Part shown: in pieces, positions 26,258 through 35,148 of the stretch
How positions within the stretch are numbered: position 1 is the first letter of the stretch
Layout: each line of letters begins with the position of its first letter
Source: Bifidobacterium mellis
GTDB lineage: Bacteria > Actinomycetota > Actinomycetes > Actinomycetales > Bifidobacteriaceae
Length of the DNA: 64,000 nt
Assembly (NCBI RefSeq): GCF_000967265.1
Contig: NZ_KQ033885.1
Span: 1,407,538 to 1,471,537 of the forward strand
Direction of reading: 5' to 3'
Made by a program: the position numbers and the translations under genes
The notes under the pieces: generated by a model
Database searches by the model: none
The model's input: the letters and a program-made list of their open reading frames with translations, nothing else
What the model was told of the DNA's origin: nothing

Positions 26258-26644
26258 TTATCCCTGGGCCTCTGACCAGTCCACCACAGCTTCGACATTG
26301 TTCCCGTCCGGATCCAAGACGAAAGCCGAATAATACTTGGGATGATAATCGCGCAGCCCCGGAGCACCATTGTCACGGCCTCCGGCAGCGAGCGCCTCCC
26401 TGTGGAAGGCATCCACCGTTGCAGCATCGGCGGCCCTGAAGGCTATGTGGGTCACTGGTGAGCCGGCCCCGTCCTCGCTCGGCGTCAGGTAGAAGTCCGA
26501 ATGGGCCCCATCATCCCCTGCACCGAACCCGATGGTGGGCTCATGGTGGGCCTTGGCCACGTACCCCAATGGTGCCAGGGCTTTGCTATAGAAATCGATG
26601 GAGGCCTGGATGTCCCGAACCTTCAGCGTCAGATGATCGATCAT
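26258..26644 (-). CDS. VOC (glyoxalase/bleomycin-resistance fold) family protein
   Basis: The 128-residue protein has the paired beta-alpha-beta-beta-beta modules of the vicinal oxygen chelate fold. Candidate metal ligands are His in MIDHLTLKV, His in PVTHIAFRA and Glu in GNNVEAVVD. The C-terminal DPDGNNVEAV is a strong family signature. Members include glyoxalase I, dioxygenases and drug-binding proteins, and sequence alone does not say which. The start lacks a clear ribosome site. It lies 66 bp upstream of the FGGY kinase in the same direction and may be co-transcribed with it. Confidence 0.82.
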   Translation of the reverse strand: MIDHLTLKVRDIQASIDFYSKALAPLGYVAKAHHEPTIGFGAGDDGAHSDFYLTPSEDGAGSPVTHIAFRAADAATVDAFHREALAAGGRDNGAPGLRDYHPKYYSAFVLDPDGNNVEAVVDWSEAQG

Positions 26645-26755
26645 GTCCGTAATTCTAGGTGGATCATCAACCGATAATGGCAGACCGCCCAGAATGCTCT
26701 TTCCCCGTACCGCTCGATGCAGGGGATAACCAAGCTCAAACCTTAAGGCTGTGCT

Positions 26756-28777
26756 TCAGATGTACCGGCCGCCGGGCAGGTGCATGAAGTCCTCCACCTT
26801 GTTCCATTTGACCGGGTACCCTGCTCCGTGGGCGCAGAAGACCGAGTCAGGGGTGTTCTCCAGGTCGGACTCGGGGTCATAACCGATGGAATCCACAAGA
26901 GCATCCTGGTCCTGGCAGGGACGATACCCGTTGAAGAAACAGGTCAGATGTCCGCGGCCATGAGTGTAGGTGCTGACCTCGATGGCATAATCACGCATCT
27001 GTGATACCGGCGCATCCCCTTCCAGTTCGACAGTATCCCCGTCTGCCTGCGGCTCCGAGAAGCCGCCCTTCATCCGGTAGATGTCCGACATGGCCCTGCC
27101 CAAATTCCCCTGGGGAACGGTGAGTCTGAAATGGTACCAGGGCTCCAGCAGTATATTGCGGGCCTTCATCAGCCCCTGCCGGACGGCCCGGTATGTGGCC
27201 TGGCGAAAGTCCCCGCCTTCGGTGTGCTTGATGTGCCCGCGGCCGTCCAGCAGGGTGATGCGCATATCGGTGATGGGCGACCCCGTCAGAACGCCCAGAT
27301 GCTCCTTCTCCGCCAGATGGGTCATGATGAGCCGCTGCCAGTTCCCCTCCAGGCGATCCAGACTGCATGTCGATGCGAAACCGAGACCGCTGCCCGGCTC
27401 CGTGGGTTCCAGGAGCAGGTGGACTTCGGCGTAGTGGCGGAGGGGCTCAAAATGTCCAACTCCTTCGACGGGGGCCGCGATGGTCTCCCTGTATAGGATC
27501 CCGCCCTGGCTGAAGGAGACCTGCATGCCGAACCGTCGATCCAGCTCCTCCTGAATCACCTCCAACTGAACCTGGCCCATGATACGCAGGTGGATTTCCT
27601 GGAGCCGTTCCTGCCAGACCACATGCAGGAGGGGATCCTCATCCTCCAGGATGCGCAAGGCGCTCAACAAGTGGTGCGGGTCCACCCCCTCGGCTGACAC
27701 TGCATAGGACAGCACCGGCTCCAGCACAGGAGTCAGATCCTTCCGCTCGCACCCAAGCCCCTGCCCCGGACGTGTCAGGTCAAGGCCGGTTGCCGCCACG
27801 ATGCTTCCGGCCTGGGCGCAGTCCGTCAACGTATAGGAAGCCCCCGAATAGACACGAAGCTGATCAACCGTCTCCCTGGTCTCAACGTGTCCGTTCCTCC
27901 CCATATCTCCGGCTGTCCCGTACGCCTGCGCGACAGAACCCGATGCTTGGCTGGCTTCATCCCCATGACGGAGCTCGGTGGTCAAAGAGGATTTGACCGG
28001 CAGGTCGCCACCGGTCACCTTGAGCCAGGTCAACCTTGCACCCTTGTCATCATGCGATACCTTGAACACCCTTGCACCGAACTGTTTGCCGTACACAGGC
28101 GAAAGGGTGTACCGCTCCAACCCCTCCAGGAGGGTGTCGACCCCGTCCAGGCGCAGGGCAGACCCAAGGAAACATGGGAAGAGACGGCGGCCGGCAACCA
28201 GCCTTGCCAGACTCTCATCCGATATGCCATCGGTCTTGAGGTACTCATCCATGACACCCTCGTCAAGCAGGGCCACATCCTCCATATCACCGTGCCCAAG
28301 TCCACGGCTCAAATCGAAGCAGCCCGAAGACCAGCGCTGCTTGCAGCTTTCCAGTATGCGGGCGGCGTCAGATCCAGGGGCATCCAACTTGTTGACGAAA
28401 ATGAAGGTGGGTACCCCGTAGCGCGTCAGAAGTCGCCAGAGCGTGTCGACATACCCTTCCAATCCAGCGGTTGCGTCGACGACCAGAAGGGCATAATCCA
28501 AGACCGACAGGACCCGCTCCATCTCGGCCGAAAAATCCACATGGCCGGGTGTGTCGATGAGGGTCAGATCGACATCACGATAGGTCAGCCGGGCTGGTTT
28601 GGAGAAGATGGTGATGCCCCGCTGCCGCTCCAGATCGTCGGTGTCCAGATAGGCATCGCCATGGTCCACCCTGCCCAGACGGCGAATTCTCCCGCCCTGG
28701 TAGAGCATGGCTTCCGAGAGCGTGGTCTTGCCGGCATCCACATGTGCCAGCATCCCCACCACTATCCTCTTGACCAT
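26756..28777 (-). CDS. TetM/TetW-like ribosomal protection translational GTPase
   Basis: This EF-G-like GTPase of 673 residues belongs to the family that frees ribosomes from tetracycline. G1 AHVDAGKTT, G3 DTPGHVDF, G4 NKLD and G5 GSAL are intact. The domain IV helix region (GNLGRAMSDIYRMKGG) and the C-terminal DSVFCAHGAGYPVKWNKVEDF match TetM-type proteins. It is slightly longer than TetM (about 640 residues) owing to an insert near residue 275 rich in Ser/Gly. GC content matches its neighbours and no transfer genes are near, so it looks like a resident chromosomal homologue. Whether it confers resistance cannot be told from sequence. A GGAGG site precedes the ATG. Confidence 0.83.
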   Translation of the reverse strand: MVKRIVVGMLAHVDAGKTTLSEAMLYQGGRIRRLGRVDHGDAYLDTDDLERQRGITIFSKPARLTYRDVDLTLIDTPGHVDFSAEMERVLSVLDYALLVVDATAGLEGYVDTLWRLLTRYGVPTFIFVNKLDAPGSDAARILESCKQRWSSGCFDLSRGLGHGDMEDVALLDEGVMDEYLKTDGISDESLARLVAGRRLFPCFLGSALRLDGVDTLLEGLERYTLSPVYGKQFGARVFKVSHDDKGARLTWLKVTGGDLPVKSSLTTELRHGDEASQASGSVAQAYGTAGDMGRNGHVETRETVDQLRVYSGASYTLTDCAQAGSIVAATGLDLTRPGQGLGCERKDLTPVLEPVLSYAVSAEGVDPHHLLSALRILEDEDPLLHVVWQERLQEIHLRIMGQVQLEVIQEELDRRFGMQVSFSQGGILYRETIAAPVEGVGHFEPLRHYAEVHLLLEPTEPGSGLGFASTCSLDRLEGNWQRLIMTHLAEKEHLGVLTGSPITDMRITLLDGRGHIKHTEGGDFRQATYRAVRQGLMKARNILLEPWYHFRLTVPQGNLGRAMSDIYRMKGGFSEPQADGDTVELEGDAPVSQMRDYAIEVSTYTHGRGHLTCFFNGYRPCQDQDALVDSIGYDPESDLENTPDSVFCAHGAGYPVKWNKVEDFMHLPGGRYI

Positions 28778-28818
28778 CGGGGCCTCCCTCGCTCTTCATG
28801 TTTATGCGCACTCTATGG

Positions 28819-29631
28819 TCAGTCTGCCGAAACCTGATAGGTCAGGTCGTGGATGACCCGGCCGGCCTGGATCCCCTTACGCTCGAAATTGGTCACGATC
28901 CTGCCGCCGAACCGCTCCGACTCCATGAACATGGCATGAGGCAGGGATTTGGCCTGATCAGCCGTCCCCTTGCCGACATGCTGGGTAGGTAGGCTGACTG
29001 GCAGATCGCCCAGGTTCCTGAATTTCGGATTGCCATCCATCACCTCATGCACATGCAGGGCGTAATCTTCGATGTCGGTTGCGATTCGCCAGATGCCGCC
29101 TGGTACCAGGCGCTTCGCCAGCTCTTCAGCCAGAGCCGGCTGGACCAGACGACGCTTGTGGTGCTTCATCTTGGGCCAGGGGTCGGGGAAGAAGGTCCAG
29201 ACTTCATTTATTAGTCCAGGATCCATACGGGCCAGAAGGTCCGGGGCGTTGACCTGGGCCAGCCGCAGATTATCCAGGTCGGATTTACCGGCCATCAGCA
29301 TGGTATGAGCCAACCCTGGCTGATAGACCTCCAGGGCCAGATAGTTCAGATCGGGGTGCTCCCGGGCGCTGGCCACGACGTTCTCCCCCTGGCCCGATCC
29401 GATCTCGACGATCAGCGGCGCATCCCGTCCCCAGACCGACCTGATCATTGCTGCATCACAACGCAGATTCTCCGCAACCGTCAACGAACCCTTAGCCTGG
29501 CCCAAATCGAGCAGGTATTTGGAAGAATACCGAGCCCAAGCCCTCGCCAGCCGGTCGTTCAGCTTCTCGGACCGCCTCACATAGGAGACGATGGACCTCA
29601 TGGGGGCCTTGCTCTGTCTTTCTGCACTCAT
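28819..29631 (-). CDS. trmB: tRNA (guanosine(46)-N7)-methyltransferase
   Basis: TrmB methylates G46 in the tRNA variable loop using S-adenosylmethionine. The 270-residue product has the SAM site [13 protein letters not shown], the catalytic segment [17 protein letters not shown] (the PDPW-K-K-H-RR signature), and the C-terminal G-x-TNFERKG motif. An N-terminal extension of about 40 residues before the methyltransferase core is common in actinobacteria. The start is ATG (GTG one codon earlier is possible); the ribosome site is weak. It lies 41 bp upstream of the TetM-like gene in the same direction. Confidence 0.94.
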   Translation of the reverse strand: MSAERQSKAPMRSIVSYVRRSEKLNDRLARAWARYSSKYLLDLGQAKGSLTVAENLRCDAAMIRSVWGRDAPLIVEIGSGQGENVVASAREHPDLNYLALEVYQPGLAHTMLMAGKSDLDNLRLAQVNAPDLLARMDPGLINEVWTFFPDPWPKMKHHKRRLVQPALAEELAKRLVPGGIWRIATDIEDYALHVHEVMDGNPKFRNLGDLPVSLPTQHVGKGTADQAKSLPHAMFMESERFGGRIVTNFERKGIQAGRVIHDLTYQVSAD

Positions 29632-29780
29632 CACAGCTCATATATATCCTAGAAAGCGGATACAAGCGGGCACAGGAGTCACATGTGCCCGTGATATACT
29701 CAATCTAGAACAAAAAACAACAAAAGATTGCAAAACCGAACAAGCCCTTTCGTCCGGTTTTCGACAGGAAAGGCATACAG

Positions 29781-30791
29781 ATGTCAGTTTTGGTTACAGG
29801 CGGCTGCGGATACATCGGCGCCCATGTGGTCCACGCCCTGCAGGAGGCCGGCAAGAACGTCGTCGTGGTCGACGACCTGAGTTATGGCAAGCCCAGCCGG
29901 ATCGGCGATGCCCGTCTCTACGGCGCCGACGTGGCCGCACCGGGGGCCGACCAGCGTCTGGCTGAGATCATCAAGGAGAACAAGGTCGACTCGGTCATCC
30001 ACTTCGCAGCCCGCAAGCAGGTGGGCGAGTCGGTGGAGAAGCCCATCTGGTACTACCGGCAGAACCTGAACGGTATGATCAACGTCCTGTCGGCCATGGC
30101 AAAGACCGATGCCAAGAAGCTGGTCTTCTCCAGCTCGGCAGCAACCTACGGCGAGCCTCCGGTCGACGTGGTCCCCGAGGATGTGCAGCCCATGGTCCCC
30201 ATCAACCCCTACGGCCAGACCAAGTTGGTCGGCGAGTGGATGGCCCGGGCCTGCGAGCAGCCTTACGGCATCCGCTTCTGCGCCCTGCGCTACTTCAACG
30301 TGGCCGGCTGCGGACCGGTCAGCCTGGAGGACCCGGCTGTCCTCAACCTGATTCCCATGCTCTTCGACAGGCTGCGGCAGGGCAAGGCACCCGCCATCTT
30401 CGGCGACGACTACCCCACCCCCGACGGCACCTGCGTGCGCGACTACATCCACGTCTCCGATCTGGCCGACGCCCACATCGCCGCCCTGGACTACCTGGAC
30501 CGCGACCAGCGCCGCTACGACGCCTTCAACGTGGGCACCGGCCAGGGCACATCCGTTCGCCAAATCGTGGACGAGGTCAGGAAAGTGACGGGTCTGCCCT
30601 TCACCGAGGCCATCAAGCCCCGCCGTGCCGGCGACCCGCCGCACCTGATAGGCGACCCCACCCGGATCAACACCGAGATGGGATGGCATGCCAAGTACGG
30701 CGTCGAAGAGATCGTCGAATCGGCCTGGAAGGCCTGGCAGGCCAACCCCGCCCACCACATCGACACCGATGGCTGGCAGCAGCAGGACTAG
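29781..30791 (+). CDS. galE: UDP-glucose 4-epimerase
   Basis: GalE interconverts UDP-galactose and UDP-glucose, a core step of the Leloir and bifidobacterial galactose pathways. The 336-residue protein has the NAD motif TGGCGYIGAHV at residues 6-16, VVVDDLSYG, FSSSAATYGEP with the catalytic Ser, and YGQTK with the catalytic Tyr near 143 and Lys four residues later. LRYFNVAGC and the C-terminal RRAGDPPHLIGD are also typical. A GGAAAGG ribosome site precedes the ATG. The 150-bp leader holds a possible -10 TATACT near 29695 and a GGGCAC/GTGCCC inverted repeat at 29668-29690. It is divergent from trmB and stands apart from other galactose genes. Confidence 0.95.
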   Translation: MSVLVTGGCGYIGAHVVHALQEAGKNVVVVDDLSYGKPSRIGDARLYGADVAAPGADQRLAEIIKENKVDSVIHFAARKQVGESVEKPIWYYRQNLNGMINVLSAMAKTDAKKLVFSSSAATYGEPPVDVVPEDVQPMVPINPYGQTKLVGEWMARACEQPYGIRFCALRYFNVAGCGPVSLEDPAVLNLIPMLFDRLRQGKAPAIFGDDYPTPDGTCVRDYIHVSDLADAHIAALDYLDRDQRRYDAFNVGTGQGTSVRQIVDEVRKVTGLPFTEAIKPRRAGDPPHLIGDPTRINTEMGWHAKYGVEEIVESAWKAWQANPAHHIDTDGWQQQD

Positions 30792-30809
30792 GCAGCGACG
30801 CGCCGGGGC

Positions 30810-30837
30810 TTGCATTCCTCCGGCGCTCATGTAAACT
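30810..30837 (+). promoter_or_regulatory. Promoter of the tRNA-Asp/tRNA-Phe transcript
   Basis: TTGCAT (30810-30815) and TAAACT (30832-30837) are 16 bp apart, 26 bp before tRNA-Asp. The promoter overlaps a GCGCCGG/CCGGCGC inverted repeat (30800-30826) that may also end galE transcription. Confidence 0.5.
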
Positions 30838-30863
30838 TTCCTCTTGGCTGTTCGAGCAGCCTC

Positions 30864-30937
30864 GGCTCCGTAGCTCAGTTGGTTAGAGCGCCGCCCTGTC
30901 ACGGCGGAGGTCACCGGTTCAAGTCCGGCCGGAGTCG
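30864..30937 (+). tRNA. tRNA-Asp (anticodon GUC)
   Basis: This is a 74-nt cloverleaf with acceptor GGCTCCG/CGGAGTC (one G-U pair), discriminator G, anticodon stem CCGCC/GGCGG, loop CTGTCAC and T-arm CCGG-TTCAAGT-CCGG. G73 fits an Asp tRNA. CCA is not encoded. Confidence 0.95.
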
Positions 30938-30983
30938 CTGGGAATGGTCTGGCCCGGTTTGTCCGGGTCTTTTCGACTGTTCA

Positions 30984-31060
30984 TGGCTCTGTAGCTCAGT
31001 TGGTAGAGCGAGCGACTGAAAATCGCTAGGTCAACGGTTCGATCCCGCTCGGAGCCACCA
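30984..31060 (+). tRNA. tRNA-Phe (anticodon GAA), CCA encoded
   Basis: The cloverleaf has acceptor GGCTCTG/CGGAGCC, anticodon stem GCGAC/ATCGC-type with loop CTGAAAA and T-loop TTCGATC. The T-stem shows one A-C mismatch. Unlike the other four tRNAs in the window, the 3' CCA is encoded (31058-31060). It follows tRNA-Asp by 46 bp and is probably on the same transcript. Confidence 0.95.
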
Positions 31061-31064
31061 GCCA

Positions 31065-31102
31065 TTAAGCCCCTGGGATTCATAAGGAACCCAGGGGCTT
31101 AA
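31065..31102. terminator. Two-way intrinsic terminator after tRNA-Phe
   Basis: TTAAGCCCCTGGG (31065-31077) pairs perfectly with 31090-31102, followed by a T/A-rich run on the plus strand. It lies between tRNA-Phe and the convergent phosphatase gene and can serve both. Confidence 0.75.
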
Positions 31103-31126
31103 TTGATATTTGCATTCATCCATCGT

Positions 31127-31666
31127 TCAGGACAGCTGACGGACCACCCAGTCGACGATGTAAGGCGCGGTGTGTTCGATCTGATCGATGGCCACCTCAA
31201 ACTCACGGGGGCCGCCATACCAGGGGTCCACCAGGTCGATTTGGCTCTCCCGACCCGGCGCCGGCTTGGGCAGATCCGGGTCGAAGCTACGGTACAGATG
31301 AACGGCGGATCGCTTGCCTGAGGGCAGCAGACGCAGCAGGGCGCGCATATGGTCGGCCGTCATGGGCAGCAGCAGGTCGGCGTCTTCGGCCTCCTCCCAG
31401 GTGATCCGGTGGGCGAAGTGGTCAGGCGGCACCTCATAGCCCCGCTCGCGCAGAACCTTCTGGGCACGCCGATCTATGGGGTTGCCGAATTCCTCGTCGC
31501 TGACCCCGCTGGATTCCACTCTGACCTGGTCCTCATCCAGTCCGCGATCCTGGAAGAACTTGCGCAGGATGACCTCAGCCATGGGTGACCGGCAGATGTT
31601 GCCGGTGCAGACGGTCATGACATTGTAGGGACCCCGTGGGGCCTTTCCTTCAGAATCCCGGCCCAT
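31127..31666 (-). CDS. Low-molecular-weight protein-tyrosine phosphatase
   Basis: This small cytoplasmic phosphatase (179 residues) of the LMW-PTP family dephosphorylates tyrosine on proteins and sometimes arginine. The P-loop CTGNICRS has the catalytic Cys at residue 20 and Arg at 26. The acid/base Asp is in LVDPWYGG near residue 144. The ATG overlaps the folA stop (TGATG), so translation is coupled; a start further upstream would run into folA. No tyrosine kinase is in the window, so the target is unknown. An unusual feature is its membership in the thyA-folA operon. Confidence 0.9.
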   Translation of the reverse strand: MGRDSEGKAPRGPYNVMTVCTGNICRSPMAEVILRKFFQDRGLDEDQVRVESSGVSDEEFGNPIDRRAQKVLRERGYEVPPDHFAHRITWEEAEDADLLLPMTADHMRALLRLLPSGKRSAVHLYRSFDPDLPKPAPGRESQIDLVDPWYGGPREFEVAIDQIEHTAPYIVDWVVRQLS

Positions 31667-32334
31667 CAACGCACCTTCCCATAGGTGATGTACCGGAAAC
31701 GCGGGATGGCAGCCGCCTGGTCTGGTTTGGCCGGGGTCATCCACCGGGTCTTATCACGCACATGCCAGAACCGCTTGTTGACCAGCTCCTCCATATCGGG
31801 CACAAAGACGTCGGCCGGAGTCTGCAGGTCCAGGTCGGTCACGTAGGCCGCATCCGCCAACGGAAAGAAGGTGCTGAAGACCCCTGCCCCGCCGATGACC
31901 CATATTTCACTGCGATCCATCCCATCGTCGGGAATGGCTTCCTGCCTGGCCAGCTCCAGAGCATCGTCGGCCGCAGACACCACGGTAGCGCCAGGTGCAT
32001 GGAACCCTGGGTCGCTGGACAGGATGATGTTGTCCCTCTTGGGCAGGGGCCGCTCCCCCATGGACACCCAGGTCCGCCGCCCCATGATGACAGGATGGGA
32101 TACGGTCAGCTCCTTGAAGTGCCGCATGTCCTCGCTCAAATGCCAAGGCAGGGCATTGTGGTAACCGATGGCGCCGCGCCGGCCGTCAGTGGCCCGCGCC
32201 TGCGCCCAGATCATATTGACCGATGAGCGGCGGCCTATCTCTTCTTCCTGATGCCGCCATTCCTCATCGCCTAGAAGCCCGGCCTGACCGGGCTCGGGTT
32301 CGTGATAGCCGCTGCGACTATTGTCATGCTCCAT
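31666..32334 (-). CDS. folA: Dihydrofolate reductase
   Basis: DHFR reduces dihydrofolate to tetrahydrofolate with NADPH, regenerating the cofactor oxidised by thymidylate synthase. The 222-residue protein has IWAQARATDGRRGAIG, the substrate-site ALPWHLSEDMRHFKELT with the catalytic acidic residue, VIMGRRTW, and the NADPH site IWVIGGAGVF. An N-terminal extension of about 38 charged residues precedes the core; the true start could be later, but this ATG has GAGGAG upstream. It follows thyA by 89 bp. It stays essential here even though the de novo fusion gene looks decayed. Confidence 0.93.
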   Translation of the reverse strand: MEHDNSRSGYHEPEPGQAGLLGDEEWRHQEEEIGRRSSVNMIWAQARATDGRRGAIGYHNALPWHLSEDMRHFKELTVSHPVIMGRRTWVSMGERPLPKRDNIILSSDPGFHAPGATVVSAADDALELARQEAIPDDGMDRSEIWVIGGAGVFSTFFPLADAAYVTDLDLQTPADVFVPDMEELVNKRFWHVRDKTRWMTPAKPDQAAAIPRFRYITYGKVR

Positions 32335-32423
32335 CTGTTGTGTTCACTCCTCATGGTGAGTAGATATACGAGTACATTCTAATCTTCGGATTCGACGGTG
32401 CCCGTATTCGGCCCAGCGCACCA

Positions 32424-33299
32424 TCAGACCGCCACCGGGGCCTTGATGGCGGGATGGCACTGATAGTCCACCACCTCGAAGTCTTCGTACTGGTAGGAGA
32501 AGATGGAGTCGGCCTTGCGGATGCGCATGGTCGGGTAAGGATAAGGTTTGCGCGACAGCTGCTCCAGAACCTGCTCCACATGGTTGTCGTAGATGTGGCA
32601 GTCGCCGCCGGTCCAGACGAACTCCCCAGGCTCAAGATCGGCCTGCTGGGCCATCATCAGGGTCAGCAGGGCGTAGGAGGCGATGTTGAAAGGCACCCCC
32701 AGGAACATGTCGCAGGAGCGCTGATAGAGCTGGCAACTCAGCCTGCCGTCGGCCACATAGAACTGGAAGAGCGCATGGCAGGGCGGCAGGGCCATGCTGT
32801 CAATCTGGGCCGGATTCCAAGCGGTGACGATCATTCGACGGGAGTCCGGGTGGGTGCGGATCAAATCCAGCACCTTGGCGATCTGGTCGATGGTGTGATG
32901 GGGGTCCTCAGGGGTCGGAGCGGGCCAGCTGCGCCACTGGACCCCATAGACCGGACCCAGATCCCCGGTTTCCGGGTCCGCCCACTCGTCCCAGATATGC
33001 ACACGGTTCTCCTGCAGCCAGCGCACGTTCTGCGACCCCTTCAGGAACCAAAGCAGCTCATAGGCGATGCCACGGAAGTAGACCTTCTTGGTGGTGATCA
33101 GCGGGAAGGAACGCGAGAGATCGAATCGCATCTGCCGCCCGAACAGGGATATGGTCCCGGTGCCCGTCCTGTCGGACTTCAGGGTGCCCTCGCGCAGGAT
33201 GGTGCGCACCAGGTCCTCATAAGGAGTGGGAATGTCCGAGTCGGGACGCTCGGGGATACGTGTACGGATGCGCTGCAGTTCTTCGGAAGTCAAGGCCAT
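32424..33299 (-). CDS. thyA: Thymidylate synthase
   Basis: ThyA makes dTMP from dUMP with methylene-tetrahydrofolate as carbon and hydride donor. The 291-residue protein has [19 protein letters not shown], the conserved [15 protein letters not shown], the active-site Cys in [11 protein letters not shown] near residue 173, [17 protein letters not shown] and the C-terminal PAIKAPVAV. Length and motifs are canonical. The operon thyA-folA-phosphatase is co-directional. The start has a weak ribosome site, but an N-terminus of about 25 residues before the core is common in actinobacteria. Confidence 0.96.
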   Translation of the reverse strand: MALTSEELQRIRTRIPERPDSDIPTPYEDLVRTILREGTLKSDRTGTGTISLFGRQMRFDLSRSFPLITTKKVYFRGIAYELLWFLKGSQNVRWLQENRVHIWDEWADPETGDLGPVYGVQWRSWPAPTPEDPHHTIDQIAKVLDLIRTHPDSRRMIVTAWNPAQIDSMALPPCHALFQFYVADGRLSCQLYQRSCDMFLGVPFNIASYALLTLMMAQQADLEPGEFVWTGGDCHIYDNHVEQVLEQLSRKPYPYPTMRIRKADSIFSYQYEDFEVVDYQCHPAIKAPVAV

Positions 33300-33442
33300 G
33301 CGGCCATACTATCAAGTCCTCGGTCAGCTGAGCGCGCCCCGGTGACGAATCGCCAAGTCCGGGTTAGATTGGAGGAACAGGTCCGGCCACAGGGTCGGAT
33401 CCGGATGACGCACCCGGCCGGGTGCCGGACAAGGAGGAACAG

Positions 33443-33856
33443 ATGGGCAAGAGACTTTGGGTCGAACGCGACGAAAACGGCACCTGGAACGCCTATGGCG
33501 ACAACGGCGCCCACATCACCTTCGGCAAGGGCGAGGATCAGTTCAACCCCGGCGACCTGATGAAAATCGCTCTGGCCGCCTGTGGAGCCCTCTCCAGCCA
33601 ATTCGCCGTGGAGAGCGCCCTAGGCAAGGGCAAGGGGGCGAAAATCGTGGTGGACGGCACCTATGACGCCGACGATGACGCCTACCTGAGCTTCGACGAG
33701 CAGGTGGACGTCGATGCCACTTCGGCCAGGCTGGCCCAGGATGATGCAGACAAGCTGGAGGAGCGGGTCCGCCGCCATATCGCCAAGTCCTGCACCGTGG
33801 CACACACCTATCAGCGGGAGACCCCGGTAAGGATTTCCGTCAAGGTTCGCCACTGA
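33443..33856 (+). CDS. OsmC/Ohr-family protein
   Basis: The 137-residue OsmC-fold protein is probably a thiol peroxidase acting on organic hydroperoxides. The two reactive cysteines are seen in ALAACGALSSQ and KSCTVAHTY, the second matching the OsmC C-terminal cysteine segment. Most members are homodimers in the cytoplasm. The start is the ATG at MGKRLW with AAGGAGG seven bases before it. It stands alone, divergent from thyA and convergent with the universal stress gene. The precise subgroup (OsmC or Ohr) is not clear. Confidence 0.83.
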   Translation: MGKRLWVERDENGTWNAYGDNGAHITFGKGEDQFNPGDLMKIALAACGALSSQFAVESALGKGKGAKIVVDGTYDADDDAYLSFDEQVDVDATSARLAQDDADKLEERVRRHIAKSCTVAHTYQRETPVRISVKVRH

Positions 33857-33876
33857 TCCGACAGGACAACAAGAAG

Positions 33877-33930
33877 AGAGGAGCGGGGACCCCCAGGTTC
33901 ATGGAACTTCCGGGGTCTCCGCTCCTTGCT
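33877..33930. terminator. Two-way terminator between osmC-like and usp genes
   Basis: AGGAGCGGGGACCCC (33879-33893) pairs with GGGGTCTCCGCTCCT (33912-33926), with one mismatch, between two convergent genes. The flanks give TTGCTCTT on the plus strand and TTCTTGTT on the minus strand. Confidence 0.75.
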
Positions 33931-33931
33931 C

Positions 33932-34978
33932 TTACTCCTCGTGCTCGGGGTCGATGGTCGACTCCAGGTCGGCCAACTGCTCGGGCTTGGCCGAATCCAC
34001 AGAGACCTGCTCCACACCGGTGATCTCAGCCACATCGGTAGTTTCGGCAGCTTCGGCTGCAGCCTTGAGCCCGGACTCCTCGGCCTCCACATACTTGCGC
34101 GGCACCACATAGACGGGGCTGACGGCATGCTGCAGGAGCCCCTGGCTGGTCGATCCCAGCAGGAGCCCGGTGAAGCCGCCGCGACCACGCGAACCGACCA
34201 CGACCACGTCATGGGTCTTGCTGGCCTGGGTCAGGGCCTCCACAGCCGACCCCGGCACCACGGTCTTGTTGATGCGCAGATCGGGATAGGTCTTCATGAG
34301 TGGTTCGATTCGGGTATTGAGGTCGTCCAGGTAGGAATCCATGACGCTGCGCTCCTCGGCCGAACCCGTGCCGGTCAGTCCGGAGATATTGGGCACTGCC
34401 GACATGACATCCAGCTCGGCGTTCCAACTGTCGGCGAAGGCGGCGGCGATCTGCAGGGCCTTAAGCCCCCACTTGGACTCGTCGGAACCCACGGCGACCC
34501 GCTTGATGTCGTTGCTCAGATGCATCAGGTTGCCATCGTCATCGGTGTAAGGAACGACCACGATAGGGCAGTAAGCGTAGGCGGGCAGGCTGGAGCTGGT
34601 GGTGCCCAGCAGACGCTCAGCCAGGCCGCCCTTGCCCCGGTTCCCGATGACAATCAGCCGGTAGTTGCGACTCAGCTCCACGAAGACCGATGAAGGATCC
34701 CCCGTCACAATCAGCGTGGCTGCCCCTACACCTTGTTCATCGGCTATGGCCTTGGCCTTGGAGAGAATCTCCTGTGCATCGTTGTGGGCCGCTACGTCGT
34801 CTCCCATGGTGGTGTATGTCGCGTCGAAGGAGACGGCCGCATACGAGGGAAGGGAATATGCGCAGACGATTTGCAGGGTCAACCCTGCATGCTTAGCGTA
34901 GTTGGCGGCCCACCACGCCGCCTTGTAGCTGGCGTCCGAGCCATCGACGCCTACCAGAACAGCCTTGTCGTTGCTCAT
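33932..34978 (-). CDS. Universal stress protein with two UspA domains
   Basis: The 348-residue cytoplasmic protein is built of two tandem UspA domains, about residues 4-150 and 160-300. Each has a start of the type VLVGVDGSDASYKAAWW / RVAVGSDESKWGLKAL and an ATP-binding glycine motif: GNRGKGGLAERLLGTTSSSLP in the first and GSRGRGGFTGLLLGSTSQGLL in the second. Both keep G-2x-G-9x-G-S/T, so nucleotide binding is likely in both. The last 45 residues are acidic and low in complexity. The ribosome site AAAGGAGGT is near perfect, suggesting strong expression. Single-gene unit. Confidence 0.9.
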   Translation of the reverse strand: MSNDKAVLVGVDGSDASYKAAWWAANYAKHAGLTLQIVCAYSLPSYAAVSFDATYTTMGDDVAAHNDAQEILSKAKAIADEQGVGAATLIVTGDPSSVFVELSRNYRLIVIGNRGKGGLAERLLGTTSSSLPAYAYCPIVVVPYTDDDGNLMHLSNDIKRVAVGSDESKWGLKALQIAAAFADSWNAELDVMSAVPNISGLTGTGSAEERSVMDSYLDDLNTRIEPLMKTYPDLRINKTVVPGSAVEALTQASKTHDVVVVGSRGRGGFTGLLLGSTSQGLLQHAVSPVYVVPRKYVEAEESGLKAAAEAAETTDVAEITGVEQVSVDSAKPEQLADLESTIDPEHEE

Positions 34979-35104
34979 CCGACGACCTCCTTTAAACTTG
35001 GCGATGACAAACCGACATCGCTCTTTCTGTCAGAATATCGCATGCAGACCTCATCAATAAGTTGGCAGGGGCCAACACGCGAGGAACTTCGACTCCGAAT
35101 ATGC

Positions 35105-35127
35105 AAAACGCCCCCGTAGGGGCGTTG
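35105..35127 (-). terminator. Intrinsic terminator after the NlpC/P60 gene
   Basis: On the minus strand AACGCCCC and GGGGGCGTT form a tight hairpin followed by TTTTGCAT. It lies 21 bp after the stop of the NlpC/P60 gene. Confidence 0.7.
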
Positions 35128-35148
35128 AGCCTGCGCAAAAACTATGCC

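Noticed and set aside
29784-30914. 376-codon minus-strand frame opposite galE
   Set aside because: Antisense of a canonical epimerase and runs into tRNA-Asp.
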